Assembly: GCF_900095265.1 (NCBI RefSeq) | Contig: NZ_LT607659.1 | Span: 117,907 to 181,906 of the forward strand | DNA from: Janthinobacterium sp. UMAB-56 | GTDB lineage: Bacteria > Pseudomonadota > Gammaproteobacteria > Burkholderiales > Burkholderiaceae_D | Direction: 5' to 3' | DNA: 64,000 bases | Shown here: in pieces, positions 9,005 through 18,072 of the stretch | Position numbering within the stretch: the stretch's first letter is position 1 | How the letters are laid out: every line of letters starts with the position of its first letter | Notes under the pieces: generated by a model | What the model was told of the DNA's origin: nothing | Database searches by the model: none | Seen by the model: only the letters and a program-made list of their open reading frames with translations | Made by a program: the position numbers and the translations under genes

Positions 9005-9622
9005 TTACTCTTCCAGCAAGCCATTTTCCGTCAGCATGTCTTGCACCAGTTCCAGGCGCAGCACGGGATTGTCTTGACTCAGCAGCAATTGCTTTTGCAT
9101 GGCGCTCAGGGACAGCAGCTCGCACCAGCGGTTCGCCACCCAGCCGCACTCGTCGAGCCGGTAAGGCGGCTGTAGCGGCATTTGTTCGGGCGGGATCTTT
9201 TGCTCCTGCAAGGTGCGGATCAGGGCACCGAGCGCGTCGGCCACGTTCTGCTGCTCTTGCGGGAGGGGAATGATTTTATCGGGCGGCAAGGTTTCGACTT
9301 GCGCCATCCACAAGCCGTGCTTGAGCTGTTCGCTGGAAACGATGTGAAAACGCTGCAAGCCCATGCACTTGATTTGCAGCAAGCCCGACAGGGGCGCCGC
9401 CCAATCGACGATACGCGCCATGGTACCCACGGGCGCCAGGGCTTCCTGCTGGCCCGGCTTGCGCACTTCCGTGCCATCGAGCAGCTGCACCACGCCAAAT
9501 GGCTGCTCGTCCATGATGCACTGACGTATCATGTCAAGATAGCGTACCTCGAAGATCTGCAGGGGCAAATAGCCATCGGGATACAGCACCGTATTGAGCG
9601 GGAACAAAGGGATCGAAGTCAT
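9005..9622 (-). CDS. LON N-terminal (substrate-binding) domain protein
   Basis: 205 residues beginning MTSIPLFPLNTVLYPDGYLPLQIFEVRYLDM, the signature of the PUA-like Lon N-terminal domain. There is no ATPase or protease part, so this is the stand-alone form common in proteobacteria; its biochemical role is not established. The last 80 residues are helical. It lies between the KfrA-type gene and the DEAD-box helicase on the same strand, with gaps that permit separate transcription. Confidence 0.88.
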   Translation of the reverse strand: MTSIPLFPLNTVLYPDGYLPLQIFEVRYLDMIRQCIMDEQPFGVVQLLDGTEVRKPGQQEALAPVGTMARIVDWAAPLSGLLQIKCMGLQRFHIVSSEQLKHGLWMAQVETLPPDKIIPLPQEQQNVADALGALIRTLQEQKIPPEQMPLQPPYRLDECGWVANRWCELLSLSAMQKQLLLSQDNPVLRLELVQDMLTENGLLEE

Positions 9623-9675
9623 AGCCGCATGATGGCACGAATGCCATATCCCTGCAGCGCGCCTTGCGCCTGCGA

Positions 9676-10914
9676 TTATTTATAAAAACGGCGCTTCTTG
9701 GCCCGCTCGGCCGCCTTCGGCGCCAGTACCTTGACGGCTTTCTTCTCGATGGTGCCGCCGGCGGACGTGCCCGGCACGCGGTGTTCCGCCTCGAAACCGG
9801 GCTCCTCGTTGCGTTTGAGGGTTTGCCGCGTCAGCGCTTCGACGGCCGACAACAATTCCACCTCGTCGGCGCAGACGAGGGAAATGGCGACACCCGAGGC
9901 GCCCGCGCGGCCCGTGCGGCCGATGCGGTGGATATAGTCTTCCGCCACGGTGGGCAAGTCGAAATTGACGACGACGGGCAATTGCTCAATATCGAGCCCG
10001 CGGGCGGCCACGTCGGTGGCCACCAGCACCTGCACCTCCGCCGCTTTGAAACGGGCCAGCGCACGCAAGCGGTTCGGCTGCGTCTTGTCGCCGTGAATGG
10101 CATCGGCGCGCACGCCCTGTTCCAGCAAGGTGTTCACCAGTAACTCGACACCTTTGCGCGTCTTGACGAAGACCAGTACCTGGCCCCAGCGCTTTTTCTT
10201 CAGCAAGTGCAAGAACAGTTCCGGCTTGCGTTTCTTGTCACATACGATGAGCGATTGCTGCACGGCCTTGACCGTGCTGTTGCGCGCACTGACCTCCACC
10301 GTGACGGGGTCTTTCAGCATGGTTTTCGCCATGGCGCGGATGGCATCCGAGAAGGTGGCCGAGAACAGCAGGGTCTGGCGCTGCTTGGGCATAGTCATCA
10401 GCAATATATCGAGCTCACGCTCGAAGCCCAGGTCCAGCATGCGGTCCGCCTCGTCCAGCACCAGCGTCTGCACTTGCTCGAACTTCACGGCGCCCTGCGT
10501 CTGCAAGTCCAGCAAGCGGCCCGGCGTGGCCACCAGCACGTCGAGGCCCTTGCGCAGTTTGCTGATCTGCGGCTCGATGGGCACGCCGCCATAGGCGACA
10601 AAGCTGCGCAGCGGCAAGTTACCGCCATAGCTGCGGAAGCTGGCATACACTTGCTCGGCCAGTTCGCGCGTGGGCACCAGTACCAGCACCCGCACGCACT
10701 GCGGCGCCACCACGCCCTCCAGTGTCAGACGCTGCAGCAGCGGCACGGCAAAGCCGGCCGTCTTGCCCGTGCCCGTCTGGGCGGCAGCCATCAGGTCGCG
10801 CCCGGCCAGCACGGCAGGAATCGCTTTCGCCTGCACGGGCGTGGGCTTGGCATAGCCGAGCTCATCGAGTTTGCGGACCAGGGGATCGATCAGGCCGAGG
10901 GAGGAAAACGTCAT
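9676..10914 (-). CDS. rhlE: DEAD-box ATP-dependent RNA helicase, RhlE type
   Basis: 412 residues with all helicase motifs in order: Q motif (YAKPTPVQAKAI), Walker A AQTGTGKT, PTRELAEQ, TPGRLLDL, DEAD (VLDEADRMLDLGF), SAT (LLFSATF), VATDVAARGLDI and HRIGRTGRAG. The basic C-terminal tail (ERAKKRRFYK) fits RhlE-group helicases that act in ribosome assembly and RNA turnover. ATG at 10914 begins MTFSSLGL, the usual start; an upstream in-frame ATG would add 13 residues. The RhlE assignment among DEAD-box paralogues is likely but not certain. Confidence 0.9.
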   Translation of the reverse strand: MTFSSLGLIDPLVRKLDELGYAKPTPVQAKAIPAVLAGRDLMAAAQTGTGKTAGFAVPLLQRLTLEGVVAPQCVRVLVLVPTRELAEQVYASFRSYGGNLPLRSFVAYGGVPIEPQISKLRKGLDVLVATPGRLLDLQTQGAVKFEQVQTLVLDEADRMLDLGFERELDILLMTMPKQRQTLLFSATFSDAIRAMAKTMLKDPVTVEVSARNSTVKAVQQSLIVCDKKRKPELFLHLLKKKRWGQVLVFVKTRKGVELLVNTLLEQGVRADAIHGDKTQPNRLRALARFKAAEVQVLVATDVAARGLDIEQLPVVVNFDLPTVAEDYIHRIGRTGRAGASGVAISLVCADEVELLSAVEALTRQTLKRNEEPGFEAEHRVPGTSAGGTIEKKAVKVLAPKAAERAKKRRFYK

Positions 10915-11033
10915 GGGGAAAGCAATCTTGGCAAAGGAAAAGGTGGCGCGCACGAACTGGCCGTGCGCGCAATTGCCGAGATTATAGGCCAGCGTGGAGG
11001 CGGGCCGGGGTTTTCAGCACAAAAACATGGCCA

Positions 11034-13238
11034 TCAGAACTTCATTTCCAGGGTCGCGCGCGCCTGCGGCGAGCTCGGTGAAATGCTGTTGCGCAGGATC
11101 GTGCCGCTGGCGTCCGTATAGATGGTGTCGCTTTCGAAGTCTTGTGCCAGCAGGTTTGACACAGCCAGGCGCAGCTGGTTCTTCGCATCGAATTTCCACA
11201 GCGCATAAATGTCGAGGTCGCGTCGCGGCGAGGTGTAGGCGCTCTGGCGCTCGGTGATGCGCACGGGGCCGCCGTTGCGGAAGTTAAAGCTGCCCCCCGT
11301 GGTCAGCATGCCGCCGGGTGTCTTGTAATCGAGACCAAAGTTGCCGCTGACGGGGGTTTGCTGGTCGAGCCGGTTATTCGGTCCCGGTACCTGCTCCACC
11401 TGCGACCAGTTGCGGCTGACGCTGGCGCGCAAGTCGATGCCCGGTACGGGCGCGGCCATCACGGCGCGCAGCGGGAACTTCGCCTCCAGCTCCAAGGTCT
11501 GCGTATTCGCGCGGCCATCGTTGACGGGCGTAGAGACCCAGCGGTCATTCATGAACAGCAAACCCTGGCGCGTATAGCCGTCGATGCGGCGGGCCGAGGC
11601 GCGCGCGCTGAGCAAGGCGCCTTCGGCCCAGTAGTGTTCGTAGGAGGCATCGATGCCCAGCGCCAGCTCCGGTTTCAGGTAAGGATTGCCTTCTCGGTCG
11701 GGGTCCGTCTGGCTATTGTTGGTCGAAGTATTGCGACGCGGAATCAGGCTGGACGTCGGTTGCGCCTTGTAGGTGCGCGTCAGGGCCAGGCGTACCTGGT
11801 CGCCCTTGGTATCGGGCAACTTCCACAGGGTTTGCAGCAGCGGACTCCAGACGCTGGTGCGCTGATTCACTTCGTCGTAGGTATTGCCTGCGCTGCGCGT
11901 ATCGATGCCTTCCCAACGCACGCCCGCATACATGGACCAGCGCGGCGTGATGTCCCATTCATCCTGCACGTACAGTGCCAGGCGCTTGATGGTGGCGTCG
12001 AAACCCTCGTCGCTGTTGACGGGCGGACGCGCGCCCAGGGCCGCTTCGCGCTGCCGGCGCGCTTCCTCGCGCTCGGTGTAAGCACCATCCCAGCCCATGG
12101 ACAGGGCATGGCCGGGCAGCAAGGGCGTGGAATACTTGCCGGTCGAACTGACGCCGTTTTCAGTCGCCTTCAAGCCCACCTTGCGCTCCAGCGCCAGGCC
12201 GCTGCCATCGATAAAGCCTTGCTGCAAGCTGTCGGACGTATTGCGGGCGGCCGAGGCGCCGATTTTCAATTCCAGTTTGGCGCCGCCGGCCAGCTTGTGC
12301 ATCCACGTCAGGTCGCTGCGGCCAAAGGCATTGTGATTGCTGGAGTTGCCCGTATTCATGTCGTAGTCGGGGCGCAAGCCCTGCTCCGTCACGGCGCGGC
12401 TGACATTGCGGTGGTTCGAGCGTCCGCCATTGAAGAAGAATTGCGCCGTCACGTTGTCGCCGCCGGCCAGCACCCAGTTCAGGCGCGGCGACAGGTTGAT
12501 GCCTTCCGGGCGGCCATCGCCCGTGCCGCTCGTGCGGCGCAGCAGGTTTTGCCGTCCGTCGGGCGCATAACCGAGTTCCAGCCCGGGATTATCGTAATGG
12601 TAATCGTAGCGGTACAGCGAGCCGGCCAGCGAATACGAGAAATTGCCGTCGCGGTCAGACAATTGCACATTGACGCTGGGCGAAAAGCTCACGTCGCTGC
12701 CCTGCACGCCCAGCTTGAGCTCGCGCTGCGCTGTTTTGACGGCCTTTTTCAGCACCACGTTGATGGTGCCGGCGATCGACTGCGTGCTGTACTCGGCACT
12801 GGCCGCGTGCAAAATCTCGATGCGTTCGATCACGTCCGGCGACAAAGTATCGAGCGAAAAACCGGCCGGCGCGCGCTCGCCGTTGAGCAATATCTGCGTG
12901 TAGCCGCTGCCCAGGCCACGCATGCGGATTTCGCCGCCCGAGCGCCCGGCCGCGCCGGACACCGTAATGCCGGGCAAACGCTTGAGCACGTCGGTGACAT
13001 TGGTATCGCCATACTTGAGGATTTCCTCGCTGCCCACGACCATCTTGCTGGCCGTATCGTCGCGGCGCGGATCATAGCCGCTGCCCTTGACTTCCACGGT
13101 TTGCATGGCGGGCGCGGCGGCCTTCTCGGCCTTCAGCGGCGCGACGGCCGGCGTTTCGGATTGCTGGGCCTGGACATTCCAGGCAAACAAGACGGCGGAG
13201 GCAATAACGGTGAGGCGGAGGCAACGGCGTGGCATCAT
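11034..13238 (-). CDS. TonB-dependent outer-membrane receptor
   Basis: 734 residues. A signal peptide (ends near NVQAQQ, residue 25) is followed by the plug domain: VGSEEILKYGDTNVTDVLKRLPGITV, then IRMRGLGSGYTQILLNGERAPAGF around residues 70-130. The remainder is rich in alternating aromatic beta strands and ends ATLEMKF with a terminal Phe, as expected for a BAM-inserted barrel. It imports a bulky ligand using TonB energy. The ligand is unknown: no siderophore, sugar or B12 genes are adjacent and no clear Fur box was identified. A second ATG three bases downstream is also possible. Confidence 0.92.
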   Translation of the reverse strand: MMPRRCLRLTVIASAVLFAWNVQAQQSETPAVAPLKAEKAAAPAMQTVEVKGSGYDPRRDDTASKMVVGSEEILKYGDTNVTDVLKRLPGITVSGAAGRSGGEIRMRGLGSGYTQILLNGERAPAGFSLDTLSPDVIERIEILHAASAEYSTQSIAGTINVVLKKAVKTAQRELKLGVQGSDVSFSPSVNVQLSDRDGNFSYSLAGSLYRYDYHYDNPGLELGYAPDGRQNLLRRTSGTGDGRPEGINLSPRLNWVLAGGDNVTAQFFFNGGRSNHRNVSRAVTEQGLRPDYDMNTGNSSNHNAFGRSDLTWMHKLAGGAKLELKIGASAARNTSDSLQQGFIDGSGLALERKVGLKATENGVSSTGKYSTPLLPGHALSMGWDGAYTEREEARRQREAALGARPPVNSDEGFDATIKRLALYVQDEWDITPRWSMYAGVRWEGIDTRSAGNTYDEVNQRTSVWSPLLQTLWKLPDTKGDQVRLALTRTYKAQPTSSLIPRRNTSTNNSQTDPDREGNPYLKPELALGIDASYEHYWAEGALLSARASARRIDGYTRQGLLFMNDRWVSTPVNDGRANTQTLELEAKFPLRAVMAAPVPGIDLRASVSRNWSQVEQVPGPNNRLDQQTPVSGNFGLDYKTPGGMLTTGGSFNFRNGGPVRITERQSAYTSPRRDLDIYALWKFDAKNQLRLAVSNLLAQDFESDTIYTDASGTILRNSISPSSPQARATLEMKF

Positions 13239-13427
13239 GAGCTGGCTAAAAAAAGTTGGCTGAATAAAAATGGCTAAAAGCTAAAAAACTGGCCGCCGTA
13301 TTGTGCGACAATTTTGCTCTTATGACACAGTTTCTTGAAAATATACCCTATGGCAAATTAAATTCGGCGGCAGACAGTGCTAGGTACCCTTGCATACGGT
13401 ACATATCATTGCGCGCCACATCGCCGC

Positions 13428-13433
13428 TATAAT
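13428..13433 (+). promoter_or_regulatory. Putative -10 box of psd
   Basis: A perfect TATAAT lies 44 bases upstream of the psd start. No good -35 hexamer is found at 17 bases, so confidence is modest. Confidence 0.35.
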
Positions 13434-13476
13434 GCGTTTTCGCCATTTCCCATCACCCCGTCAAAGGCTCCCCATC

Positions 13477-14325
13477 GTGTCTGACCGTCTTGCCGTTTTG
13501 CCTCAATATCTGCTGCCCAAGGGAGCGTTGACCAATTTTGCCGGCTGGATCGCCGGTGCCAAGGGCGGCGCCATGACGACGCGCCTGATCCGCTGGTTCG
13601 TCGGCCACTACAACGTCAACATGGATGAGGCACTGGACCCGGACATCACGCACTACGCCAGCTTCAACGACTTTTTCACGCGCGCGCTGCGCCCCGATGC
13701 CCGTCCGCTGGCGGCAGCCGACTACGTCTGCCCCGTCGATGGCCGCATCAGCCAGTTCGGCACGATCGACAAGGACCAGATCTTCCAGGCCAAGGGCCAC
13801 AACTTCAGCACCACGGCCCTGGTGGGCGGCGATGCGGCCCTGGCGGCCCGGTTCGAACACGGCAGCTTCGCCAACCTGTACCTGAGCCCGCGCGACTACC
13901 ACCGCATCCACATGCCCTGCGATGGCCGCTTGACGCGCATGATCTATATTCCCGGTGAACTGTTTTCCGTCAACCCGACCACGGCGCGCGGCATTCCCGG
14001 CCTGTTCGCCCGCAACGAACGCGTCGTCTGCGTGTTCGACACGGCCAACGGCCCGTTCGTCATGACCCTGGTGGGCGCCACCATCGTCGGCAGCATGGCC
14101 ACCGTCTGGCACGGCGTCGTCAATCCGCCCCGCACTGGCCAGGTGCGCGACTGGAGCTACGCCAACGACAATGTGGTGCTGAAACAGGGCGAAGAGCTGG
14201 GCCGCTTCCTGCTCGGCTCGACCGTCGTCATGCTGTTCCCGAAAGATACCGTGGACTTCAATGCCAACTGGCAAGCGGCCGGCCCCGTGCAACTGGGCGA
14301 AGTCATGGGCAACGTGCCCAAATAA
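13477..14325 (+). CDS. psd: Phosphatidylserine decarboxylase proenzyme
   Basis: 282 residues. It decarboxylates phosphatidylserine to phosphatidylethanolamine at the inner membrane. The self-cleavage motif LGST (FLLGSTVVMLFP) is near the C terminus; cleavage makes the pyruvoyl cofactor. The conserved YLSPRDYHRIHMPCDG segment carries the family histidines. The GTG start at 13477 is chosen because AAAGG lies about 10 bases upstream and the length then fits the short bacterial type I enzyme; the longer reading from 13390 begins in promoter-like sequence. Confidence 0.94.
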   Translation: MSDRLAVLPQYLLPKGALTNFAGWIAGAKGGAMTTRLIRWFVGHYNVNMDEALDPDITHYASFNDFFTRALRPDARPLAAADYVCPVDGRISQFGTIDKDQIFQAKGHNFSTTALVGGDAALAARFEHGSFANLYLSPRDYHRIHMPCDGRLTRMIYIPGELFSVNPTTARGIPGLFARNERVVCVFDTANGPFVMTLVGATIVGSMATVWHGVVNPPRTGQVRDWSYANDNVVLKQGEELGRFLLGSTVVMLFPKDTVDFNANWQAAGPVQLGEVMGNVPK

Positions 14326-14332
14326 GGGACAT

Positions 14333-14352
14333 GCGCCTGTTTAAACAGGCGC
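14333..14352. terminator. 20-base perfect palindrome between convergent psd and lysR-type gene
   Basis: GCGCCTGTTTAAACAGGCGC can fold as an 8-bp stem with a TTAA loop. It includes the TAA stop codon of the minus-strand LysR gene. It lacks a U-tract, so it may slow convergent polymerases or protect 3' ends rather than act as a full intrinsic terminator. Confidence 0.4.
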
Positions 14353-15246
14353 GTCCGTCTGATACATTTCTTCCATCAAGTCGAGAAACGCGCGCGTCTT
14401 GGCCGGCATCAAACGCCGGCCTGGAAACACAGCCCAGCCCGTGACCAGCGGAAAGCACCACTCGGGCAAGACCCGCACCAATTCCCCCGTCGCCACATAC
14501 GGCTTGGCGAAGCGGTCCGTGCTGGCCGCGATGCCCACGCCAGTGCAGGCCATGCGCACCAGCAATTCCGGCGAATTGGCCAGCAGGCGCACGGGTAAAT
14601 CGCGCTCCCACGTCGTCTTGCCACGGATCAAAGTCCAGTGCACCAGGCCATGCACGGCGCGTGGCAAGCTGAGCAAATCATGGCCGTACAGGTCGTCGGG
14701 ATGCTCGGGCAAGCCGTGCACGCTCGTGTATTGCGGCGAGGCATACAGTGCCAGAGTGCTGAACGCCACGCGGCGCGCCGACAGGCTGGCGTCGTCGGGC
14801 AAATTGCCCATGCGGATGGCCAGGTCAAAATTTTCTTCCAGCAAATCCACGCGGCGCGCCGACAAGTCCAGCTCCAGCGAAATGGCCGGGTAGCGGCGCA
14901 CGAATTCAGCCAGCACCTGGCGCATCAGCGTGTCGCCGAAATCGGCCGGCATGGAAATGCGCAGCAAGCCGCTGGGCCCCGCCTGGCGGTGCTGCGCCAG
15001 CGCGCCGGCCGCCTCCGTTTCTTCCACCACCTTGCGCGCATGCTCGAGCAGGCTGGCGCCAAACTCCGTCAGCGCCAGCTTGCGCGTGGTACGCAGCAGC
15101 AGCCGTTCGCCCAACTTCGCTTCCAGCAGCGAGATGCGCCGCGACAGGGTTGACTTCGGCAAGTCCACGCGCACGGCGGCGCGACTGAAACTACCGCATT
15201 CGACGACGCGCGCAAACAGCAGCAAATCTCCGGGATCGATATCCAT
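14341..15246 (-). CDS. LysR-family transcriptional regulator
   Basis: 301 residues. The N-terminal winged helix-turn-helix (DLLLFARVVECGSFSRAAVRVDLPKSTLSRRISLLEAKLGERLLLRTTRKLALTEFG) is followed by a periplasmic-binding-like effector domain from about residue 90. The subgroup (GLLRISMPADFG; MGNLPDDASLSARRVA) is that of regulators next to quinone or azo reductases. It is divergent from azoR across a 124-base gap containing a LysR-type dyad, so it probably controls azoR-pirin and itself. Confidence 0.92.
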   Translation of the reverse strand: MDIDPGDLLLFARVVECGSFSRAAVRVDLPKSTLSRRISLLEAKLGERLLLRTTRKLALTEFGASLLEHARKVVEETEAAGALAQHRQAGPSGLLRISMPADFGDTLMRQVLAEFVRRYPAISLELDLSARRVDLLEENFDLAIRMGNLPDDASLSARRVAFSTLALYASPQYTSVHGLPEHPDDLYGHDLLSLPRAVHGLVHWTLIRGKTTWERDLPVRLLANSPELLVRMACTGVGIAASTDRFAKPYVATGELVRVLPEWCFPLVTGWAVFPGRRLMPAKTRAFLDLMEEMYQTDAPV

Positions 15247-15276
15247 CGCCTACCTTTAACTTTATTGTTCCATGAG

Positions 15277-15293
15277 TGGATTAATGTTATCCA
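15277..15293. promoter_or_regulatory. LysR-type operator dyad in the lysR-azoR intergenic region
   Basis: TGGAT-N7-ATCCA is a perfect dyad within the divergent gap. A TATAGT -10-like box for azoR lies downstream at 15327-15332. Position and form fit binding by the adjacent LysR protein (inference). Confidence 0.5.
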
Positions 15294-15370
15294 TTTTAAC
15301 GGCTTCCGCATCAATTTTGGAATTGCTATAGTTCATCCATCGCAAGACACCTCACAACGGAGAAAACAAG

Positions 15371-15970
15371 ATGAACATCCTGCAAATTAATTCCAGCGCC
15401 CGCAGCACCGGTTCCGCCTCGACCCGTCTGGCTGACGCCATCGTTGCCCGCGTACAAGCGGCCAATCCACAAGCAAGCCTGGCGCGCCGCGACCTGGCAG
15501 CCACGCCGCACCCCGTGCTCGACGAGCCGACCCTGCAGGCGCTGTTCACGCCAGCGGACCAGCGCACGGGAAGCCAAGCGGCCCGCATCGCCCTGGATGA
15601 CGCGCTGATCGCGCAAGTGCAAGCAGCCGACGTCATCGTCATTGGCGCGCCGATGTACAACTTCGGCATCACCGTGCAACTGAAAAGCTGGTTCGACGCG
15701 ATTGCCCGCGCCAACGTCACCTTCAAGTACACGGAAAACGGCCCTGTTGGCCTGCTGACCGGCAAGAAAGTCTACGTGGGCCTGTCCCGCGGCGGCTTGC
15801 ACCGCGATAGCGCCAACGATAGCCAGGTGCCTTACCTGAATACCATGTTCGGCTTCCTGGGCCTGACCGACGTGCAATACGTGTATTCGGAAGGCATGGG
15901 CATGGGCCCGGAAGCCGTGGCCAAGGCGCAAGCGCAAGCGGACGCCGAGATCAACGCGATCCTGGTGTAA
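15371..15970 (+). CDS. azoR: FMN-dependent NADH-azoreductase
   Basis: 199-residue flavodoxin-fold quinone/azo reductase. The phosphate-binding loop [17 protein letters not shown] is at the N terminus, followed by [45 protein letters not shown], the AzoR signature. It reduces quinones and azo compounds with NADH in the cytoplasm. The RBS is ACGGAG at 15356-15361. It is followed by a pirin gene after 58 bases, and the pair is divergent from a LysR regulator, a common thiol/quinone-stress arrangement. Confidence 0.94.
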   Translation: MNILQINSSARSTGSASTRLADAIVARVQAANPQASLARRDLAATPHPVLDEPTLQALFTPADQRTGSQAARIALDDALIAQVQAADVIVIGAPMYNFGITVQLKSWFDAIARANVTFKYTENGPVGLLTGKKVYVGLSRGGLHRDSANDSQVPYLNTMFGFLGLTDVQYVYSEGMGMGPEAVAKAQAQADAEINAILV

Positions 15971-15990
15971 TCCCCAGCAGTAAAAAGGGG

Positions 15991-16006
15991 CGGCGCACTG
16001 GCGCCG
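15991..16006 (+). promoter_or_regulatory. Hairpin between azoR and pirin gene
   Basis: CGGCGC-ACTG-GCGCCG forms a 6-bp GC stem without a following T-run. It may stabilise the azoR 3' end or attenuate read-through into the pirin gene. Confidence 0.35.
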
Positions 16007-16028
16007 TCCTGGCCTACAGGAGAGAACA

Positions 16029-16904
16029 ATGAGCGATACCACCACCGTCAAGCAAGCACGCGCCGTCGAGCGCGTGATCGCCGGCCAGGCCGTCATGGAT
16101 GGCGCCGGCGTGAAGATCAACCGTGTGCTGACACAGCCGTTGCAGCGCCGTCTCGACCCGTTCTTAATGCTCGACAACTTTGCCAGCGACAAGCCGAACG
16201 ACTATATCGCCGGCTTCCCCGAGCATCCGCACCGGGGTTTCGAAACGGTCTCGTACATGATCACGGGACGCATGCGCCATAAGGACAGCGCGGGCAACGA
16301 AGGCTTGCTGACGTCGGGCGGCGTGCAATGGATGACGGCCGGCAGCGGCGTGATCCACTCGGAAATGCCGGAGCAGGAAGAAGGCGTGATGGAAGGCTTT
16401 CAACTGTGGCTGAACCTGCCAGCGCGCGACAAGATGCGCACGCCGTGGTATCGCGATTTCACCAGCGATGAAATCCCCCGCTACACGACAGACGCGGGCG
16501 TGGCAGTGCAAGTGATCGCCGGGACCAGCCATGGCGTGACGGGCGCCGTGCAGCGCGAACTGACGGAACCGCTGTACCTGGACATCGACTTGCCGGCCGG
16601 CAGCAGTTTCGAGCAGCCCTTGCCGCCAGGCCATAACGCCTTCCTGTACACGTTTCGTGGCGAAGTGCAAGTCGATGGCAAGGCCGTGCCCGCCCTGCGC
16701 ATGGCGATCTTCGCCAACACGCCGGGCAGCGATGGCGTGCGCATCGAGGCGCCCGAAGGCGGCCGCGTGATCCTCGTCGCCGGCCAACCCTTGAACGAGC
16801 CGATCGCACAGTATGGCCCGTTTGTCATGAATACCCAGGCAGAAGTGTTCCAGGCCGTACAGGATTTCCGCGAAGGGAAGTTTGGCGAGACGGCGCCGCA
16901 GTAA
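16029..16904 (+). CDS. Pirin family protein
   Basis: 291-residue bicupin. The N-terminal cupin carries GFPEHPHRGFETVSYMITGRMRHKDSAGNEG and MTAGSGVIHSEMPEQ, which supply the His/His/His/Glu metal ligands of pirins. Some bacterial pirins have quercetinase activity; others have no known substrate. RBS AGGAGAG is 6 bases before the ATG. It is probably co-transcribed with azoR, so a role in detoxifying electrophiles or flavonoid-type compounds under LysR control is possible (inference). A strong terminator follows. Confidence 0.93.
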   Translation: MSDTTTVKQARAVERVIAGQAVMDGAGVKINRVLTQPLQRRLDPFLMLDNFASDKPNDYIAGFPEHPHRGFETVSYMITGRMRHKDSAGNEGLLTSGGVQWMTAGSGVIHSEMPEQEEGVMEGFQLWLNLPARDKMRTPWYRDFTSDEIPRYTTDAGVAVQVIAGTSHGVTGAVQRELTEPLYLDIDLPAGSSFEQPLPPGHNAFLYTFRGEVQVDGKAVPALRMAIFANTPGSDGVRIEAPEGGRVILVAGQPLNEPIAQYGPFVMNTQAEVFQAVQDFREGKFGETAPQ

Positions 16905-16938
16905 GTCTGTCTCAGTCACATTGCTTGCTACAGGAAAG

Positions 16939-16971
16939 ACCTGCAGTGCCTCTCGGCCTGCAGGTTTTTTT
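16939..16971 (+). terminator. Rho-independent terminator after pirin gene
   Basis: ACCTGCAG (16939-16946) pairs with CTGCAGGT (16958-16965), with an inner GCC/GGC extension, followed by six T. It ends the azoR-pirin unit. Confidence 0.85.
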
Positions 16972-17035
16972 ACGCGCCGACTATGTTGTTGCTTTTCAAT
17001 TACACTGACGGCAACCTCATTCCACAAAGCATTCC

Positions 17036-18019
17036 ATGCAGCCGACGCAGACCGAACACGACGCCACCCATTTGCACGCCCACCGGAAGGGCGACGCCCA
17101 GCACACCCACTCGTTCGAAGGGCGCAGCCAGAGCATCCTGGCGTGGGCGCTGGGACTGACCCTGTCGTTTGCCGGCATCGAAGTGATCGCCGGCTTCCTG
17201 TCCAATTCGCTGGCCCTGATTTCCGACGCGGGCCACATGGTCACCGACGCGGCAGCGCTGGGCCTGGCCCTGCTGGCGCAAATCATCGCGCGCCGCCCGC
17301 CTTCGCCGCGCCACTCGTTCGGCTTTGGCCGCGCCGAGGCGCTGGCCGCCTTCGTCAACGGCCTGGCCATGCTGTGCGTGGTGGGCTGGATCTGCTATGA
17401 AGCCGTGCTGCGCTTTTCCGCCCCGCAAGCCGTCAAGGGCGGCATGGTCTTCATCGTCGCCTTCATCGGCCTGGCGATCAACGTGGTAGTGGCGTGGGTA
17501 TTGTCGAAAGACAAGCAAAGCGTGAATACGCGCGCCGCCCTCGTGCATGTGATGGGCGATTTACTCGGTTCGGTCGCCGCCATCATCGCCGGCGCCGTGA
17601 TTTACTTTACGGGCTGGATGCAGATCGACCCGCTGCTGTCCGTGCTGGTGTCGCTGCTGATCCTGAAATCCACCTTCGGCGTGCTGCGCGAGTCCTACCA
17701 TTTCCTGATGGAAGGCGTGCCCATGCACATCGACTACATCGAAGTGGGCACGGACGTGGAGCAAGTCGATGGCGTGGTTGCCGTGCACGATTTACATGTG
17801 TGGGACATGTCGCCGGGCCAGCCGGCCCTGATCGGCCACGTGGAAATCGAGCACCTCGACCACTGGCCCAAGGTCTTGCGCGCGATCAAGAAGATGCTGT
17901 TGGCCAAACATGGCATCGATCATATTACTTTGCAGCCGGAGACGGCGGCGATGGCGGGCTTGCATGACGGCGACAAGACACATCAGCCAGGACTGGGGTC
18001 AGACCCTCGGCCACGTTAG
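17036..18019 (+). CDS. Cation diffusion facilitator family transporter (CzcD/ZitB type)
   Basis: 327 residues. A His-rich N-terminal tail (HDATHLHAHRKGDAQHTHSFEGR) precedes six predicted membrane helices with the metal-site pairs SDAGHMVTDAAALG (helix II) and HVMGDLLGSVAAI (helix V). The cytosolic C-terminal domain (VDGVVAVHDLHVWDMSPGQPALIGHVEI) is typical. It exports Zn2+ or a related divalent metal by proton antiport. The last about 12 residues (THQPGLGSDPRPR) and the stop codon come from repeat-like sequence and look like an acquired tail. Confidence 0.92.
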   Translation: MQPTQTEHDATHLHAHRKGDAQHTHSFEGRSQSILAWALGLTLSFAGIEVIAGFLSNSLALISDAGHMVTDAAALGLALLAQIIARRPPSPRHSFGFGRAEALAAFVNGLAMLCVVGWICYEAVLRFSAPQAVKGGMVFIVAFIGLAINVVVAWVLSKDKQSVNTRAALVHVMGDLLGSVAAIIAGAVIYFTGWMQIDPLLSVLVSLLILKSTFGVLRESYHFLMEGVPMHIDYIEVGTDVEQVDGVVAVHDLHVWDMSPGQPALIGHVEIEHLDHWPKVLRAIKKMLLAKHGIDHITLQPETAAMAGLHDGDKTHQPGLGSDPRPR

Positions 18020-18058
18020 CGCAGGGCTTTACGTTAGCGGCATTGGGGGTCTGCCCCC
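17996..18058. repeat. Short repeats and hairpins at the CDF 3' end
   Basis: GGGTC-A-GACCC at 17996-18006, two copies of ACGTTAGCG at 18013-18021 and 18031-18039, and GGGGG-TCTG-CCCCC at 18045-18058 are packed between convergent CDF and relA. The CDF stop codon lies inside the first ACGTTAGCG. The right-hand hairpin may act as a bidirectional 3' end. Confidence 0.5.
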
Positions 18059-18072
18059 GGCAGTTCATTGCG

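Noticed and set aside
11358-13277. 639-codon open frame antisense to the TonB receptor gene
   Set aside because: Its product is low-complexity, rich in Ala/Arg/Gly/His/Gln, with no motifs, and it covers exactly a well-supported gene; high GC keeps the antisense frame open.
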